In this document: positions 39,585 to 50,086 of the stretch, one piece after another
Layout of the letters: every line of letters starts with the position of its first letter
Numbering within the stretch: the stretch's first letter is position 1
Assembly: GCA_016869765.1 (NCBI GenBank)
Contig: VGES01000004.1
Span: 1 to 64,000, forward strand
Length of the DNA: 64,000 nt
Reading direction: 5' to 3'
Source of the DNA: Alphaproteobacteria bacterium
Lineage (GTDB): Bacteria > Pseudomonadota > Alphaproteobacteria > SHVP01
The notes under the pieces: generated by a model
Seen by the model: the letters and a program-made list of their open reading frames with translations, nothing else
Database searches by the model: none
What the model was told of the DNA's origin: nothing
Program-made: the position numbers and the translations under genes

Positions 39585-40736
39585 CTAAAGCTTACGTTTC
39601 AACCACGTCGCCAGGCGCATGCTGGCTTCGGTGATCGTCGCCTCGGAACCGGCATAGCTGAGTCGCACATATGCGCTACCCTCGTCGATGTCGAAGTCGA
39701 CCCCGGGAGTGATCGCGACGCCGGTTTCCTCCAGCAGTTGTCGACAAAATACTGCTGAATCGTTCGTCAAATGGCCAACGTGAGCGAACAAATAGAACGC
39801 ACCGTCCGCCGGCGCGACGTCGTTCACCCCTGCCAAACGAAGGCCTGCGAGTAGCTTGGCCCGGTTGCGGGCATACGCGGCGACGTTGGTATCGAGTTCG
39901 GACGTACACTCGAACGCGACGGCGGCCGCCCGTTGCGCCGGCGTTGGCGCGGCGATGAACAGGTTCTGCTGAAGGCGCTGGACGGCTTGGCGAAGATCGG
40001 CTGGTACGACCATCCAACCCAATCGCCAGCCGGTCATACAGTAGTATTTGGAGAACCCGTTCAGCACGATCCCCGATCGGTGCCGCGACAAGACGGTGTC
40101 GGCCGGCCGGCCGTAGGTGATGCCGTGGTAAATTTCATCCGAGATGACGCGAATCCCTCGACGCTCGCAATAATCCAGGATTTCCCAAAGAACTCGCGAT
40201 TCGATCATGGTTCCGGTCGGGTTGGCCGGACTCGCCAAGAGCAATCCGTCGAGAGGACCAGCCTGCTCCAGCAACTCGACCGTGGGCTGATAGCGGCTGG
40301 CCGTCCCGGTTCGCAACAGCACGGGTGTCAAGCCGAGCGAACACATGATGTTGCGATAGCCCGGATAGAACGGGACGGCCATGGCAACACGGGCGCCAGC
40401 ATCGAAAGCCGCGAGGAAACTCAACACGAAGCCGGCCGAGGACCCCGCCGTGATCGCAATGTCTTCGACGTCGACATTGACGCGATGAGTGGCCTGATAG
40501 TAGGCGGCAATCCGCGCACGCAAATCCGGAAGGCCGAAGGCCTCGGTGTACCCAAGGTCGGATTCGCGAATCGCGAGCGCTGCTGCCTCACGGATGCGGG
40601 GCGGCGTGCCGGCTCCTGGTTCGCCGACCTCGAGATGAAGAGTCGGTGCGCCGCTCGCGGCGCGCTCGTTGGCCGCCTTGAGAACGTCCATCGCATGGAA
40701 TGGCGCGATTCCCGCCCGGCGCGATTCCTTCCACAT
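39585..40736 (-). CDS. class I/II PLP-dependent aminotransferase
   Basis: This 383-residue fold-type I enzyme has the LEVGEPGAGTPP start, LASPANPTGTM, the D200 in VISDEIYHG and PLP Lys230 in NGFSKYYCMTGWRLG. It resembles aspartate/alanine-type aminotransferases, but the amino donor cannot be assigned. The ATG comes two bases after the GGT-like stop, so the two are translated in tandem. The pairing with a gamma-glutamyl enzyme suggests a shared amino-acid salvage role, which is inference only. Confidence 0.9.
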   Translation of the reverse strand: MWKESRRAGIAPFHAMDVLKAANERAASGAPTLHLEVGEPGAGTPPRIREAAALAIRESDLGYTEAFGLPDLRARIAAYYQATHRVNVDVEDIAITAGSSAGFVLSFLAAFDAGARVAMAVPFYPGYRNIMCSLGLTPVLLRTGTASRYQPTVELLEQAGPLDGLLLASPANPTGTMIESRVLWEILDYCERRGIRVISDEIYHGITYGRPADTVLSRHRSGIVLNGFSKYYCMTGWRLGWMVVPADLRQAVQRLQQNLFIAAPTPAQRAAAVAFECTSELDTNVAAYARNRAKLLAGLRLAGVNDVAPADGAFYLFAHVGHLTNDSAVFCRQLLEETGVAITPGVDFDIDEGSAYVRLSYAGSEATITEASMRLATWLKRKL

Positions 40737-40738
40737 GA

Positions 40739-42316
40739 TTAGGGGCCGGTGCCACCCGTCGCGAGGCCAAAGCCTCGACGATCGCTCGCAAACTGACAAC
40801 CGAGCGGGTCCAACCGCAGGCCGCCAAAACACAGGATGGCCGCCACCTGGCCGAACTGGCGCCCCTCCTCGACGACGTGTCCACGACGGGTGAGGCCTGC
40901 ACGTACGCCAGGATCGGTCCCCGCCTCGACGAAGACCTTGTCCGGCCGTGCGGTTGCCAAAATCCTCGGCGTGGCGAGTGAAACCGGCAGCGGCTGTGCG
41001 TCGATCACGCCGCGTAGCGCAATCGTCACCGCGGCGGGGGCCGCAGCGGGACCGCCGTTCGCCGCCATCGCGACAACCAGTTCGCCGGTTTGGGTGTTCG
41101 TCAACAACGCGGGGGTGAGGTAATCCGACCCCGTCCGAAGCCAACCGGGTGGTCCCAACGGGCGTGCCGGCGCCGGGAACGTCCCCAGGACCGCGGCGAG
41201 CCGACCAACGCCGAACGGGGCGTTCATCGTCAGCGAACAGGCAATTGCATTGCCGACCCGGTCGACGGCAACCAAGCTCGTGCTGCCGTCACTGCCTGCG
41301 TTGGCCCAGGGTGACAAATCCACCGGCGCCGGATTCGTCGATCCGGTGCGCCGCGCAAAGTCGAAGCCGTTCATAAGTGTAGCGCTGCGGAATGCCGATA
41401 ATTCGGCCCCCGCGGCGCGGTCGCCAAAGGCACGTACGATCGCCTCCGCCATGAGATGGGCCCGTTCTTCGGCATTCGCCCGGACATAACGTTGTTGGTC
41501 GGTAACCATGGTCCAGATCATTGAGGCGAGCGGACCACCGCTCGCAGGGCCTGGCGCCGTGTGGAAACCGAGCACCCCAAGATCTGCCCGCGTTGATCGC
41601 GTCCACTCCGGGAGGAAACGACGGAGGTCCTCCATGCTGACACGTCCACCGCCTACCGATGTCGCATCGACGAATGCTCTCCCTGCCTCGCCCCCGTAAA
41701 GGTCGCCGGCCCCCCGCGCCCGAATCAGGGCCAACAAATCGGCGAGCTCCGGCTGCTCGATTCGCTGGCCTTCACCAGGTCGGTTCCCCCCCGGCGTGAG
41801 CCGTCCGAGGTTGGTGTTCCCGGTCGTCGTCACATAGGCATCGACGCTACGTGCCAACGCGCGCGAGGCGTCGTGGCCAAAGCGCGCCAATTCTTCGCCG
41901 GGCTGAACGACCTGGGTCCACCGCAGCCGACCGAAGCGGGCATGAACCGCTGCCATTCCCCGTACCGAACCCGGAACGGCGATGGTCCCCCCCGCCTCGG
42001 CCTCGCGGGGCAGGAAGTCGATGCTCTCGGCAATCCGCCCCAGGCCGTCATAGGCAAGGCAGACTCCACCGCCGCCGATCCCGGCCGCGACCGGATACGT
42101 CACCGTCAGGGCAAAGAAGGTCGCAACAACGGCATCAGCCGCAGTCCCCCCTTGCTCCAACGCCCGCAGACCGGCCAGGGCCGCGCGGGGCTCGTCGGCG
42201 ACAACGCCTCCAAGAAACGTCCTGGTACGAGCCTCGATCTGTTGTTGTGCCGAGGGCCCGCAGGCGCCGAGCAGTCCCAAGGTCAGGAGCGCCGCGGCGA
42301 TGCGTTGACGGGGCAC
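40739..42316 (-). CDS. gamma-glutamyltransferase-family lipoprotein
   Basis: This 525-residue Ntn-hydrolase of the GGT family has a lipoprotein signal (IAAALLTLGLLGAC, lipobox LGAC), so it is probably anchored in the periplasm. Family blocks include EQGGTAADAVVA, PGSVRGM, GPASGGPLASM and NGGPAAAPA. The autocleavage site, usually TTHxSVVD, reads DGSTSLVAVD, so the canonical first Thr appears to be Ser. Activity is uncertain. GTG at 42316 is chosen because it begins a clean lipoprotein signal and leaves space for the divergent protease gene. Confidence 0.82.
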   Translation of the reverse strand: MPRQRIAAALLTLGLLGACGPSAQQQIEARTRTFLGGVVADEPRAALAGLRALEQGGTAADAVVATFFALTVTYPVAAGIGGGGVCLAYDGLGRIAESIDFLPREAEAGGTIAVPGSVRGMAAVHARFGRLRWTQVVQPGEELARFGHDASRALARSVDAYVTTTGNTNLGRLTPGGNRPGEGQRIEQPELADLLALIRARGAGDLYGGEAGRAFVDATSVGGGRVSMEDLRRFLPEWTRSTRADLGVLGFHTAPGPASGGPLASMIWTMVTDQQRYVRANAEERAHLMAEAIVRAFGDRAAGAELSAFRSATLMNGFDFARRTGSTNPAPVDLSPWANAGSDGSTSLVAVDRVGNAIACSLTMNAPFGVGRLAAVLGTFPAPARPLGPPGWLRTGSDYLTPALLTNTQTGELVVAMAANGGPAAAPAAVTIALRGVIDAQPLPVSLATPRILATARPDKVFVEAGTDPGVRAGLTRRGHVVEEGRQFGQVAAILCFGGLRLDPLGCQFASDRRGFGLATGGTGP

Positions 42317-42356
42317 GCCCCCATGCCTACGTTGAGTTCGTCCCAGCGAGTATAGA

Positions 42357-43691
42357 TTGCGCCACATCGTTCGCGTCATCATCGCCGCCATCTTCGCCGT
42401 CGGATCGATCGTGCGACCCGCGTTGGGGCAAGGATTCTCCCTCATCAGCGATGCGGAGATCGAGGCCACGATCCGCGCATTTTCCGACCCCATTTTTGTC
42501 GCCGCTGGTCTTAGCACGGATTCCGTTCGCGTCCATATCGTGAACGACCGCAATCTCAACGCCTTTGTCGCCGACGGACAACGCATTTTCGTCTTCACCG
42601 GGTTGTTGATGCAGGCCGATCACGCGGGCCAGGTCGTGGGAGTCATCGCCCACGAGACGGCCCACATCGCGGGCGGACACCTCGTACGCATGCAGGATGC
42701 GCTACGCAATGCAACCGCCACATCCATCGTCGCGTTGATTCTCGGAGCGGCGGCGGTGGCCGCCGGCGGTGGTGGTGGAGCAATCGTGGCCGGTGCTGGC
42801 GCGCAGGCCGGACAACAGACGTTTCTGCAATACACCCGCACCCAGGAATCCGTCGCCGACCAGGCAGCGGTCAAGTACCTCACGTCGACGGGCCAATCGG
42901 CACGCGGCCTCATCGAGACGTTGGGCAAACTCAGCGGGCAAGAGGCCCTGCTTTCGTCCAGTCAGTCGAGCTACGTGCGGACCCACCCCCTGACCCGGGA
43001 GCGGATTCAATTGCTGAGCCTCGAGGTCGAAAACTCGCCCTACGCGGCGACCCCGGTTCGTGCTGACTTCAACGACGCGTTTGCCCGGATGAAGGCAAAG
43101 CTGGTGGGATTTCTCGCGCCGGAACGGGCGCTTCGCGACTACCCCGAGCGCGATCGATCGGTCGCCGCCCGTTACGCGCGCGCGATCGCCTATCACAAAC
43201 TTGCCCAATGGGATCGCTCACATCGTGAGATCGACGAATTGCTCAGCGTTGCTCCTGGGGATCCATTCTTTCAAGAGTTGAAGGGCCAGATCCTTCTCGA
43301 GAGCGGCAAACCGGCCGAGGCGATCGCCTACTACACCGAGGCGACGCGGCTCGCCCCCCGTCAACCGCTCCTCGAACTCGGATTGGCTCAAGCGCAAATC
43401 GCCACCAATGACACAACTCTGAATCGGGCGGCGATCCCCCACCTCGAGGAGGCGGTGCGACACGATCCGGACATCATCCAAGCATGGCAACTGCTGTCGA
43501 TCGCCTATGGACGCAATCAACAGTTCGGCCTCTCCAGCCTTGCTAGCGCGGAACGTGCGCTGCGCACCGGTCGTATGGATGAAGCACGAGGCCATGCGAC
43601 TCGCGCCGAGCGCGAACTCCCGGTTGGGTCTCCAGGGTATCTGCGCGCTCAGGACATCGTGAATGCCGCTCGACCGCGTCCGCGCCAGTGA
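42357..43691 (+). CDS. periplasmic M48 metalloprotease with TPRs, BepA-like
   Basis: This 444-residue protease has a signal peptide (residues 1-25, ending ALGQG), an M48 domain with HETAH at 99-103 and the third zinc ligand in QESVADQAA, and C-terminal TPR repeats from about 260. The plan is that of BepA/YfgC, which helps assemble outer-membrane LptD. The start is TTG with a TATAGAT element just before it, so the leader may be very short. The next gene overlaps its end by 29 bases. Confidence 0.9.
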   Translation: MRHIVRVIIAAIFAVGSIVRPALGQGFSLISDAEIEATIRAFSDPIFVAAGLSTDSVRVHIVNDRNLNAFVADGQRIFVFTGLLMQADHAGQVVGVIAHETAHIAGGHLVRMQDALRNATATSIVALILGAAAVAAGGGGGAIVAGAGAQAGQQTFLQYTRTQESVADQAAVKYLTSTGQSARGLIETLGKLSGQEALLSSSQSSYVRTHPLTRERIQLLSLEVENSPYAATPVRADFNDAFARMKAKLVGFLAPERALRDYPERDRSVAARYARAIAYHKLAQWDRSHREIDELLSVAPGDPFFQELKGQILLESGKPAEAIAYYTEATRLAPRQPLLELGLAQAQIATNDTTLNRAAIPHLEEAVRHDPDIIQAWQLLSIAYGRNQQFGLSSLASAERALRTGRMDEARGHATRAERELPVGSPGYLRAQDIVNAARPRPRQ

Positions 43692-44457
43692 AAGACGCCT
43701 TTTGAAGCCTTTTCGAGCACCGCTACTTCTTGTTCTCTCGGCGCTGATCGCGGCGGCCGTAGCCTATGGAATTGTTCGTTGGGAACGCCCACCGGAGTTC
43801 TCTGAAGATCGGATTCGGCAATATTTGCTCCAGCATCCCGAAGTGGTCATCGACGCTGTTCGAGCATTCCAAGAACAGGGCCAGCGTCAAGTCGCGTTGC
43901 AGCGCGAGCAGGCATTGCGTCAGTGGCGGACGGCGCTGGTTCAGGATCCGCAGACGCCGGTGGCCGGCAATCCGGACGGCGACGTGTCGGTGGTCGAGTT
44001 CTTCGACTACACCTGCTCGTACTGCCGCCAGGCTCACCCGACGGTAACTCAGCTGCTCCGCGAGGATCCTGGGATACGCTTGGTCCTCAAGGAATATCCG
44101 ATCCTGTCGCAACGGGCCGTCCTTGCCAGTCGCATCGCTCTTGCGCTGCATCGTCTCGCGCCCGATCGCTACGTGGCGTTCCACGACGCGCTGTACGGTG
44201 TTCGTGGCTCCCTGGACGAGGCCACGATCCTGAGACTGGCGGCCGAGACCGGTGTCGATATCGAGGCGCTCACGCGGATCGCCGAGTCTGACGAAATCGG
44301 AGCCATTTTGGAGGGCAACGCCCAGCTCGCCAGCGCTATTGGCGTGGACGGTACTCCGGCCTTCGTCATCGGTGATGAATTGGTCCCGGGCAGCGTCGAC
44401 CTCGCGACGTTCCGGCGTCTCGTCGCCAAAACGCGCGAACGGTGTCGCACCTGTTGA
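43663..44457 (+). CDS. DsbA-like thiol:disulfide oxidoreductase
   Basis: This 264-residue thioredoxin-fold protein is anchored by an N-terminal membrane segment (about 18-36). The active site is Cys118-SY-Cys121 in DYTCSYCRQ, and the cis-proline loop is in GVDGTPAFVIGD. An N-terminal helical region with IRQYLLQHPEVV is the usual leader of DsbA/Com1-like proteins. It overlaps the M48 gene by 29 bases, so both probably serve envelope protein folding. A Cys pair near the C-terminus (RCRTC) is extra. Confidence 0.91.
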   Translation: MPLDRVRASERRLLKPFRAPLLLVLSALIAAAVAYGIVRWERPPEFSEDRIRQYLLQHPEVVIDAVRAFQEQGQRQVALQREQALRQWRTALVQDPQTPVAGNPDGDVSVVEFFDYTCSYCRQAHPTVTQLLREDPGIRLVLKEYPILSQRAVLASRIALALHRLAPDRYVAFHDALYGVRGSLDEATILRLAAETGVDIEALTRIAESDEIGAILEGNAQLASAIGVDGTPAFVIGDELVPGSVDLATFRRLVAKTRERCRTC

Positions 44458-44462
44458 ACGGG

Positions 44463-45452
<990 letters not shown>

Positions 45453-45518
45453 GCCGGCCGTACTCCGTGGACAAAGTATGGTAGTCCCAGCGTTCCTCTT
45501 CAACGTCCCAACCGGCGA

Positions 45519-45546
45519 TTGCAGGTCGACCGGCACATGATATAAC
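45519..45546 (+). promoter_or_regulatory. candidate promoter of aroQ-accBC-aat
   Basis: TTGCAG (45519-45524), a 16-base spacer, and TATAAC (45541-45546) precede the aroQ ATG by 16 bases. The -10 is strong and the -35 moderate. The leader would be very short. Confidence 0.4.
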
Positions 45547-45562
45547 CGCGATCACCTTTGGC

Positions 45563-46009
45563 ATGGCCGCCCTGAACACAGTCTTTGTCCTCAACGGGCC
45601 CAACCTGAACCTGCTGGGAACGCGGGAGCCCGACATCTATGGACGGGAGACGTTGGGTGACATCGAACGCAGGGTGCGCGAACGAGCAAAGGCGCACGCC
45701 CTGAACGTCGTTTTTCGACAGAGCAACGCCGAAGCCGAGATTATCGGTTGGATTCACGAAGCGCGGGTACAGGCCAAGGCCGTGATCATCAACGGCGGCG
45801 CGCTCACCCACACTTCGATCGCGATCCTCGACGCCCTCAAAGCCTTCGATGGCCCGATCATCGAAGTCCACCTGTCCAACATCTATCGTCGAGAAGCATT
45901 TCGGCATCAGTCCTTCATCAGCCAAGCGGCCAGCGGCGTGATCTGTGGCCTCGGTCCGTTCGGATACGAGGTTGCCGTCGATGCGGTCGCCCGTCTCATT
46001 CGCTCTTGA
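45563..46009 (+). CDS. aroQ: 3-dehydroquinate dehydratase, type II
   Basis: This enzyme catalyses the third step of the shikimate pathway. The 148 residues have the flexible catalytic loop with Arg21 and Tyr26 (LGTREPDIYG) and the His in EVHLSNIYRRE. The usual NPGAYTHTS block reads NGGALTHTS at 77, a mild departure that keeps the Asn and the THTS. It opens the run aroQ-accB-accC-aat, a common alphaproteobacterial order. No clear ribosome site precedes the ATG. Confidence 0.95.
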   Translation: MAALNTVFVLNGPNLNLLGTREPDIYGRETLGDIERRVRERAKAHALNVVFRQSNAEAEIIGWIHEARVQAKAVIINGGALTHTSIAILDALKAFDGPIIEVHLSNIYRREAFRHQSFISQAASGVICGLGPFGYEVAVDAVARLIRS

Positions 46010-46021
46010 CCCGGTGACCCG

Positions 46022-46489
46022 ATGACCAAGCTCGACATCGACAAATCCGCGATTCAGACCCTAGCCGACCTCCTCCATGAAAAAGGCCTGAGCGAAATCG
46101 AGTGGTCCGACGGCGAACGCCGCGTCCGCGTCACCCGTCAGACCGCGGCGATCGCTCCCGTCGCCGTGATGCCCGCTGCCGCCGCCTCAACGGTGATCGC
46201 CCCGACGGCGGCGCCCAATCCGACTCCTTTGGCGGCCGACGACCCGGCGAAGCACCCTGGGGCGGTCACTTCCCCAATGGTCGGCACCGCCTACGTTGCC
46301 GCCGAACCCGGCGCGAAACCGTTTGTCCAGGTCGGCGACAGCGTAAGCGCCGGGCAGACGCTCTTGATCATCGAAGCGATGAAGACCATGAACCCGATTC
46401 CGGCGCCGCGGGCGGGCAAAGTGACCCGCATCCTGGTCAAGGATTCCTCGCCGGTCGAGTTCGGTGAGCCGCTGATGATCGTCGAGTAA
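46022..46489 (+). CDS. accB: biotin carboxyl carrier protein of acetyl-CoA carboxylase
   Basis: This 155-residue carrier moves carboxyl groups from AccC to the transferase for fatty acid synthesis. A Pro/Ala-rich linker (about 45-75) joins an N-terminal region to the biotinyl domain, with SPMVGT at 84 and the biotin Lys121 in EAMKTMN. Its TAA overlaps the accC ATG by one base. Confidence 0.96.
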   Translation: MTKLDIDKSAIQTLADLLHEKGLSEIEWSDGERRVRVTRQTAAIAPVAVMPAAAASTVIAPTAAPNPTPLAADDPAKHPGAVTSPMVGTAYVAAEPGAKPFVQVGDSVSAGQTLLIIEAMKTMNPIPAPRAGKVTRILVKDSSPVEFGEPLMIVE

Positions 46490-47835
46490 TGTTCGAGAAG
46501 GTCCTCATCGCCAATCGAGGCGAGATCGCCCTCAGGGTCCACCGGGCGTGTCGCGAGATGGGCATTCGCACGGTCGCGGTCCACTCGACGGCGGACGCCG
46601 ATGCCATGCACGTGCGGCTTGCCGACGAGTCCGTTTGCATTGGTCCGCCGAGCGCCACCGCGAGTTATCTGAACATTCCGGCGATCATCTCGGCAGCCGA
46701 AATTACCGATGCTGACGCCATACATCCGGGCTACGGCTTCCTCTCGGAGAACGCAAACTTCGCCGAAATCATCGCGGAGCACGGCATTACGTTCATCGGG
46801 CCAACCGCGGAACACATTCGGCTGATGGGAGACAAAGTGCAGGCCAAGGCGGCCGCTAAGGCTGCAGGCTTGCCGGTCGTTCCCGGTTCGGATGGCGCGG
46901 TGACAACCGACGCCGATGCAATGGCGATCGCGACGGCGATCGGGTTTCCCATCATGGTCAAGGCCGCGGCCGGCGGTGGTGGCCGCGGGATGAAAGTGGC
47001 GCGAACCAAGGACGATCTGGCGAATGCCCTGGCCATGGCCCGCCGTGAAGCCAAGGCCGCCTTCAACGATGACGCCGTCTATCTCGAACGCTTCCTTGCT
47101 CATCCCCGCCATATCGAGATCCAGATCATCGCCGACTCCCACGGCAACGTCGTCCACTTGGGCGAGCGCGACTGCTCGCTGCAGCGCCGGCACCAAAAGG
47201 TTCTGGAAGAATCGCCCTCGCCTGCCCTCAACCGAGGGGAGCGTGATCGTCTCGGGGAGCGGGTCGCCACCGCCATCCGCAAACTCGGGTATCTCGGTGT
47301 CGGAACGGTCGAGTTCCTCTATGAAGGCGGCGAGTTCTATTTCATCGAAATGAACACGCGCTTGCAGGTCGAACACCCGGTGACGGAGATGATTACGGGG
47401 ATCGATCTCGTTCGCGAGCAGATTCGCGTTGCATCGGGAGCATCTTTGAGCTTTGCGCAACGCGACGTGACGTTCGAAGGGCACGCGATCGAGTGTCGGA
47501 TCACGGCGGAGAACCCCAAGAACTTCGCGCCGACTCCCGGCAAAGTTCGCGACTACCATGCTCCCGGCGGATTGGGGGTACGCGTCGACTCGGCGCTCTA
47601 CGCCGGATACGCCGTACCACCCTATTACGACAGCTTGATTTCGAAGCTGATCGTCCATGGCAGCTCGCGAAACGAATGCCTGATGCGCCTGCGACGTGCC
47701 CTCGAAGAGTACGTCATCGGCGGCATCCAAACGACCGTTCCCCTACATCTCGAACTGATCGGCAACGCCGACTTCGTCAACGGCACCTACGACATTCACT
47801 GGCTCGACCGGTTCATCGCTCAACCGACGCGATGA
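46489..47835 (+). CDS. accC: biotin carboxylase subunit of acetyl-CoA carboxylase
   Basis: This ATP-grasp enzyme of 448 residues carboxylates biotin on AccB. The opening [14 protein letters not shown], the glycine-rich [11 protein letters not shown] loop near 160, the [11 protein letters not shown] block and the [14 protein letters not shown] active-site block near 288 are intact. It starts inside the accB stop and ends in ATGA shared with aat. Confidence 0.97.
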   Translation: MFEKVLIANRGEIALRVHRACREMGIRTVAVHSTADADAMHVRLADESVCIGPPSATASYLNIPAIISAAEITDADAIHPGYGFLSENANFAEIIAEHGITFIGPTAEHIRLMGDKVQAKAAAKAAGLPVVPGSDGAVTTDADAMAIATAIGFPIMVKAAAGGGGRGMKVARTKDDLANALAMARREAKAAFNDDAVYLERFLAHPRHIEIQIIADSHGNVVHLGERDCSLQRRHQKVLEESPSPALNRGERDRLGERVATAIRKLGYLGVGTVEFLYEGGEFYFIEMNTRLQVEHPVTEMITGIDLVREQIRVASGASLSFAQRDVTFEGHAIECRITAENPKNFAPTPGKVRDYHAPGGLGVRVDSALYAGYAVPPYYDSLISKLIVHGSSRNECLMRLRRALEEYVIGGIQTTVPLHLELIGNADFVNGTYDIHWLDRFIAQPTR

Positions 47836-48482
47836 CGAGCCTCACGCCCGAATTGTTGCTTCGGGCCTACATGGCGGGCGTCTTCCCGATGGCCGAGGAT
47901 CGGGACGATCCGAATCTCTATTGGATCGATCCCGAGCGGCGGGGAATCCTGCCGCTCGATGGCTTTCATTTGCCGCGCCGCCTCCGAAGGACGATGCGCC
48001 AGAGCACGGCCACCTACTCGATTGATCGCGCCTTCGGAGCGGTGATCGAAGGGTGCGCGTCCGCGAACGTCAGACGACCGACGACGTGGATCAATTCTGA
48101 GATCGTGCGCCTCTACACGGGGCTTTTCGATCGCGGACATGCCCACAGCGTCGAGATATGGCTCGACGATGCCCTCGTCGGGGGGCTCTACGGAGTCTCG
48201 ATCGGCGGGGCGTTCTTCGGGGAAAGCATGTTCAGTCGCGAACGCGACACGAGCAAATTCGCCCTCGTTCACCTCGTCGTTCGCTTGCGCGCCGGTGGCT
48301 TCGAATTGCTCGACACGCAGTTCATTACCGATCATCTTCGTCGCTTCGGAACACTCGAAATCCCGCGCGACCAATACCATCGGCGTTTAGCGCATGCCCT
48401 TAGCCAACCGGCGAATTTCTCAGCGCTGGTCGATCACGGACGCGTCGCAGACGTTCTGCAGTCGATGACCCACACGTCGTAG
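47832..48482 (+). CDS. aat: leucyl/phenylalanyl-tRNA--protein transferase
   Basis: The enzyme puts Leu or Phe on proteins with N-terminal Arg or Lys and so marks them for ClpS-ClpAP (N-degron pathway). The 216 residues show [45 protein letters not shown] and [11 protein letters not shown]. The ATGA overlap with accC fixes the start. Its 3' end overlaps the convergent DUF2155 gene by 49 bases, the largest overlap in the window. Confidence 0.96.
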   Translation: MTSLTPELLLRAYMAGVFPMAEDRDDPNLYWIDPERRGILPLDGFHLPRRLRRTMRQSTATYSIDRAFGAVIEGCASANVRRPTTWINSEIVRLYTGLFDRGHAHSVEIWLDDALVGGLYGVSIGGAFFGESMFSRERDTSKFALVHLVVRLRAGGFELLDTQFITDHLRRFGTLEIPRDQYHRRLAHALSQPANFSALVDHGRVADVLQSMTHTS

Positions 48483-48835
48483 ATCGGGTGCTCCAGCGCC
48501 GAGAGGGCCGGCGTCGACGCGAACATCCATCCCGAGAAGACGATCCTCGGCAAGTCCCCCGGTCTTTGGTCGGAGATCTCGATGAACGCGGAGGTCTCTG
48601 GTGGCTCTTCGGGCGGGCGACTGCGACAGGTCCGAACGAGGACTCGCAGCGTACCGAAACGAACCTCCTGTCCCAGCGGTGCTTCGAACGTCGAGACTCG
48701 CGCGGTGATCTTGTCGAGGCCACGCAGGACGGCGACGCGCCCGTCCGCACGTTGGGCAAGGCCTTGCGGCCCAGAATTGACGAGCGCCCCAACCGAGAGC
48801 GCGATGACGCACCACGCGCGACTGCGAGCGATCAC
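48434..48835 (-). CDS. DUF2155 family secreted protein
   Basis: This 133-residue protein has a signal peptide (to about LAQR, residue 29) and the family core: [23 protein letters not shown], then [18 protein letters not shown] and VWVIDC. Two conserved cysteines probably form a disulfide. The function is unknown. GTG at 48835 overlaps the methyltransferase stop (GTGA). In many alphaproteobacteria it lies between aat and the NDUFA12/mlaD genes, as here. Confidence 0.88.
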   Translation of the reverse strand: MIARSRAWCVIALSVGALVNSGPQGLAQRADGRVAVLRGLDKITARVSTFEAPLGQEVRFGTLRVLVRTCRSRPPEEPPETSAFIEISDQRPGDLPRIVFSGWMFASTPALSALEHPIYDVWVIDCRTSATRP

Positions 48836-49602
48836 GGTCGCCGGGCGGAGAATCGCAGGCGGACATAGTCGGCCCACCACACGCCGCCACGATCGCAGAT
48901 CTCGGGACGCAACGCGTTCACAACGGCATCACGGGCCGGGCGTCGATCCGCGAACGGGAGGACGCGAAGAAAGCTGTCCGCGAACGTGTCGAGCCAACCG
49001 CCGACGTCGCCGGGAAGCCGCGTCGGCCGCTCATGCAAGCCGATTTCGAGCACCTCAAACCCGCGGCTCTCGAGCAATGCGCGGTACTCCCGCGCGTCGG
49101 CGAAGACCCAGGGATTTCCAACGAGCCCTGGATATCCACGCTGGCTCAGTATCCGATCGATCGCGGCAACGATCGTCTTCACGTTTCCGGCACCGCCGCA
49201 TTCGGCGACGAACCGCCCGCCGGGTTTCAGCGCGCGATAGACGCCGTCGATTACGGCGGCGGAGTCGCGCATCCAATGAAGGGCCGCGTTCGAGAACACG
49301 GCATCGAACTCCTGATCGAAATGGAGATTCTGGCCGTCACCGACCTGGGCCTTCACCCCGCTCTTACGGGCGGCTTCAATCAGATCCGGACTCGAATCAA
49401 CGCCGAGAGCGTCGACCCCAATGCCTTGGAGTCGCTGCGTCAGCACGCCATCACCACACCCTAAATCGAGGATACGCTCGCCGGGACATGGCCCAAGCAG
49501 CGAAAACACATCGGTCGCCAGATCTGCCACGAAACGGGCATTCTTGGCGTACGACGACGCGTTCCAGTCCTGGGCCGGGGACCGAGTCATGTCACCGGGC
49601 AT
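48832..49602 (-). CDS. class I SAM-dependent methyltransferase
   Basis: The 256-residue Rossmann-fold enzyme has motif I LDLGCGDG near 52, an acidic motif II residue in LGVDSSPDLIEAA, FDAVFSNAALHWM, and LKPGGRFVAECGG. The type is that of UbiE/Tam-like methyltransferases acting on small molecules; the substrate is unknown. The ATG at 49602 comes one base after the mlaD stop; ATG 49590 is an alternative. It is placed between mlaD and DUF2155 with coupled translation on both sides. Confidence 0.87.
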   Translation of the reverse strand: MPGDMTRSPAQDWNASSYAKNARFVADLATDVFSLLGPCPGERILDLGCGDGVLTQRLQGIGVDALGVDSSPDLIEAARKSGVKAQVGDGQNLHFDQEFDAVFSNAALHWMRDSAAVIDGVYRALKPGGRFVAECGGAGNVKTIVAAIDRILSQRGYPGLVGNPWVFADAREYRALLESRGFEVLEIGLHERPTRLPGDVGGWLDTFADSFLRVLPFADRRPARDAVVNALRPEICDRGGVWWADYVRLRFSARRP

Positions 49603-49603
49603 G

Positions 49604-50074
49604 CTAGTTGGCGGGGTCCTTGCCCCCGTCCTTGTTGCCGGTGCCAAAAATGTACTGCCCGATCAAGCCCTCGAGGTTTATGGCGGACTGCGTGAATTGG
49701 ATCACGCCACCCGACTTGAGCGTGTCCGTGTCGCCGCCAGGTACGAGGGCCAGGTATTTGCCGCCGAGCAAGCTTTCGCTCACGATCTGCGCCGACGTGT
49801 CCTTCGGTAACTGGTACCGGGAATCGATCGTAAAGCGGACCTCGGCCAGGAAGGACTTTGGATCCAGCCGTTGCTCGGTCACGGTTCCAACTTTGACACC
49901 AGCCACCCGGACATCCGAACCGACATTCAGACCGTCGACCCGATCAAAGCGTGCGAGCAACTCATAGCCTCGAACGGCCCCGACTTCGGCCGTAGAAAAC
50001 GCAAAATAGAGAAACGCCGCAGCGACGATCAGTACGATCGCCCCGACAACGGCTTCGAACACGTTGCCTTTCAT
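49604..50074 (-). CDS. mlaD: MCE-domain lipid-transport protein MlaD
   Basis: The 156-residue protein has one N-terminal membrane helix (VVGAIVLIVAAAFLYFAF) and a single MCE domain (about 38-115, with FDRVDGLNVGSDVRVAGVKVG). MlaD forms hexameric rings that carry phospholipids across the periplasm. The other mla genes are not in the window. ATG 50074 is chosen over the preceding GTG at 50077. It follows the NDUFA12 homologue by 12 bases. Confidence 0.92.
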   Translation of the reverse strand: MKGNVFEAVVGAIVLIVAAAFLYFAFSTAEVGAVRGYELLARFDRVDGLNVGSDVRVAGVKVGTVTEQRLDPKSFLAEVRFTIDSRYQLPKDTSAQIVSESLLGGKYLALVPGGDTDTLKSGGVIQFTQSAINLEGLIGQYIFGTGNKDGGKDPAN

Positions 50075-50086
50075 CACCCGTCCCCG

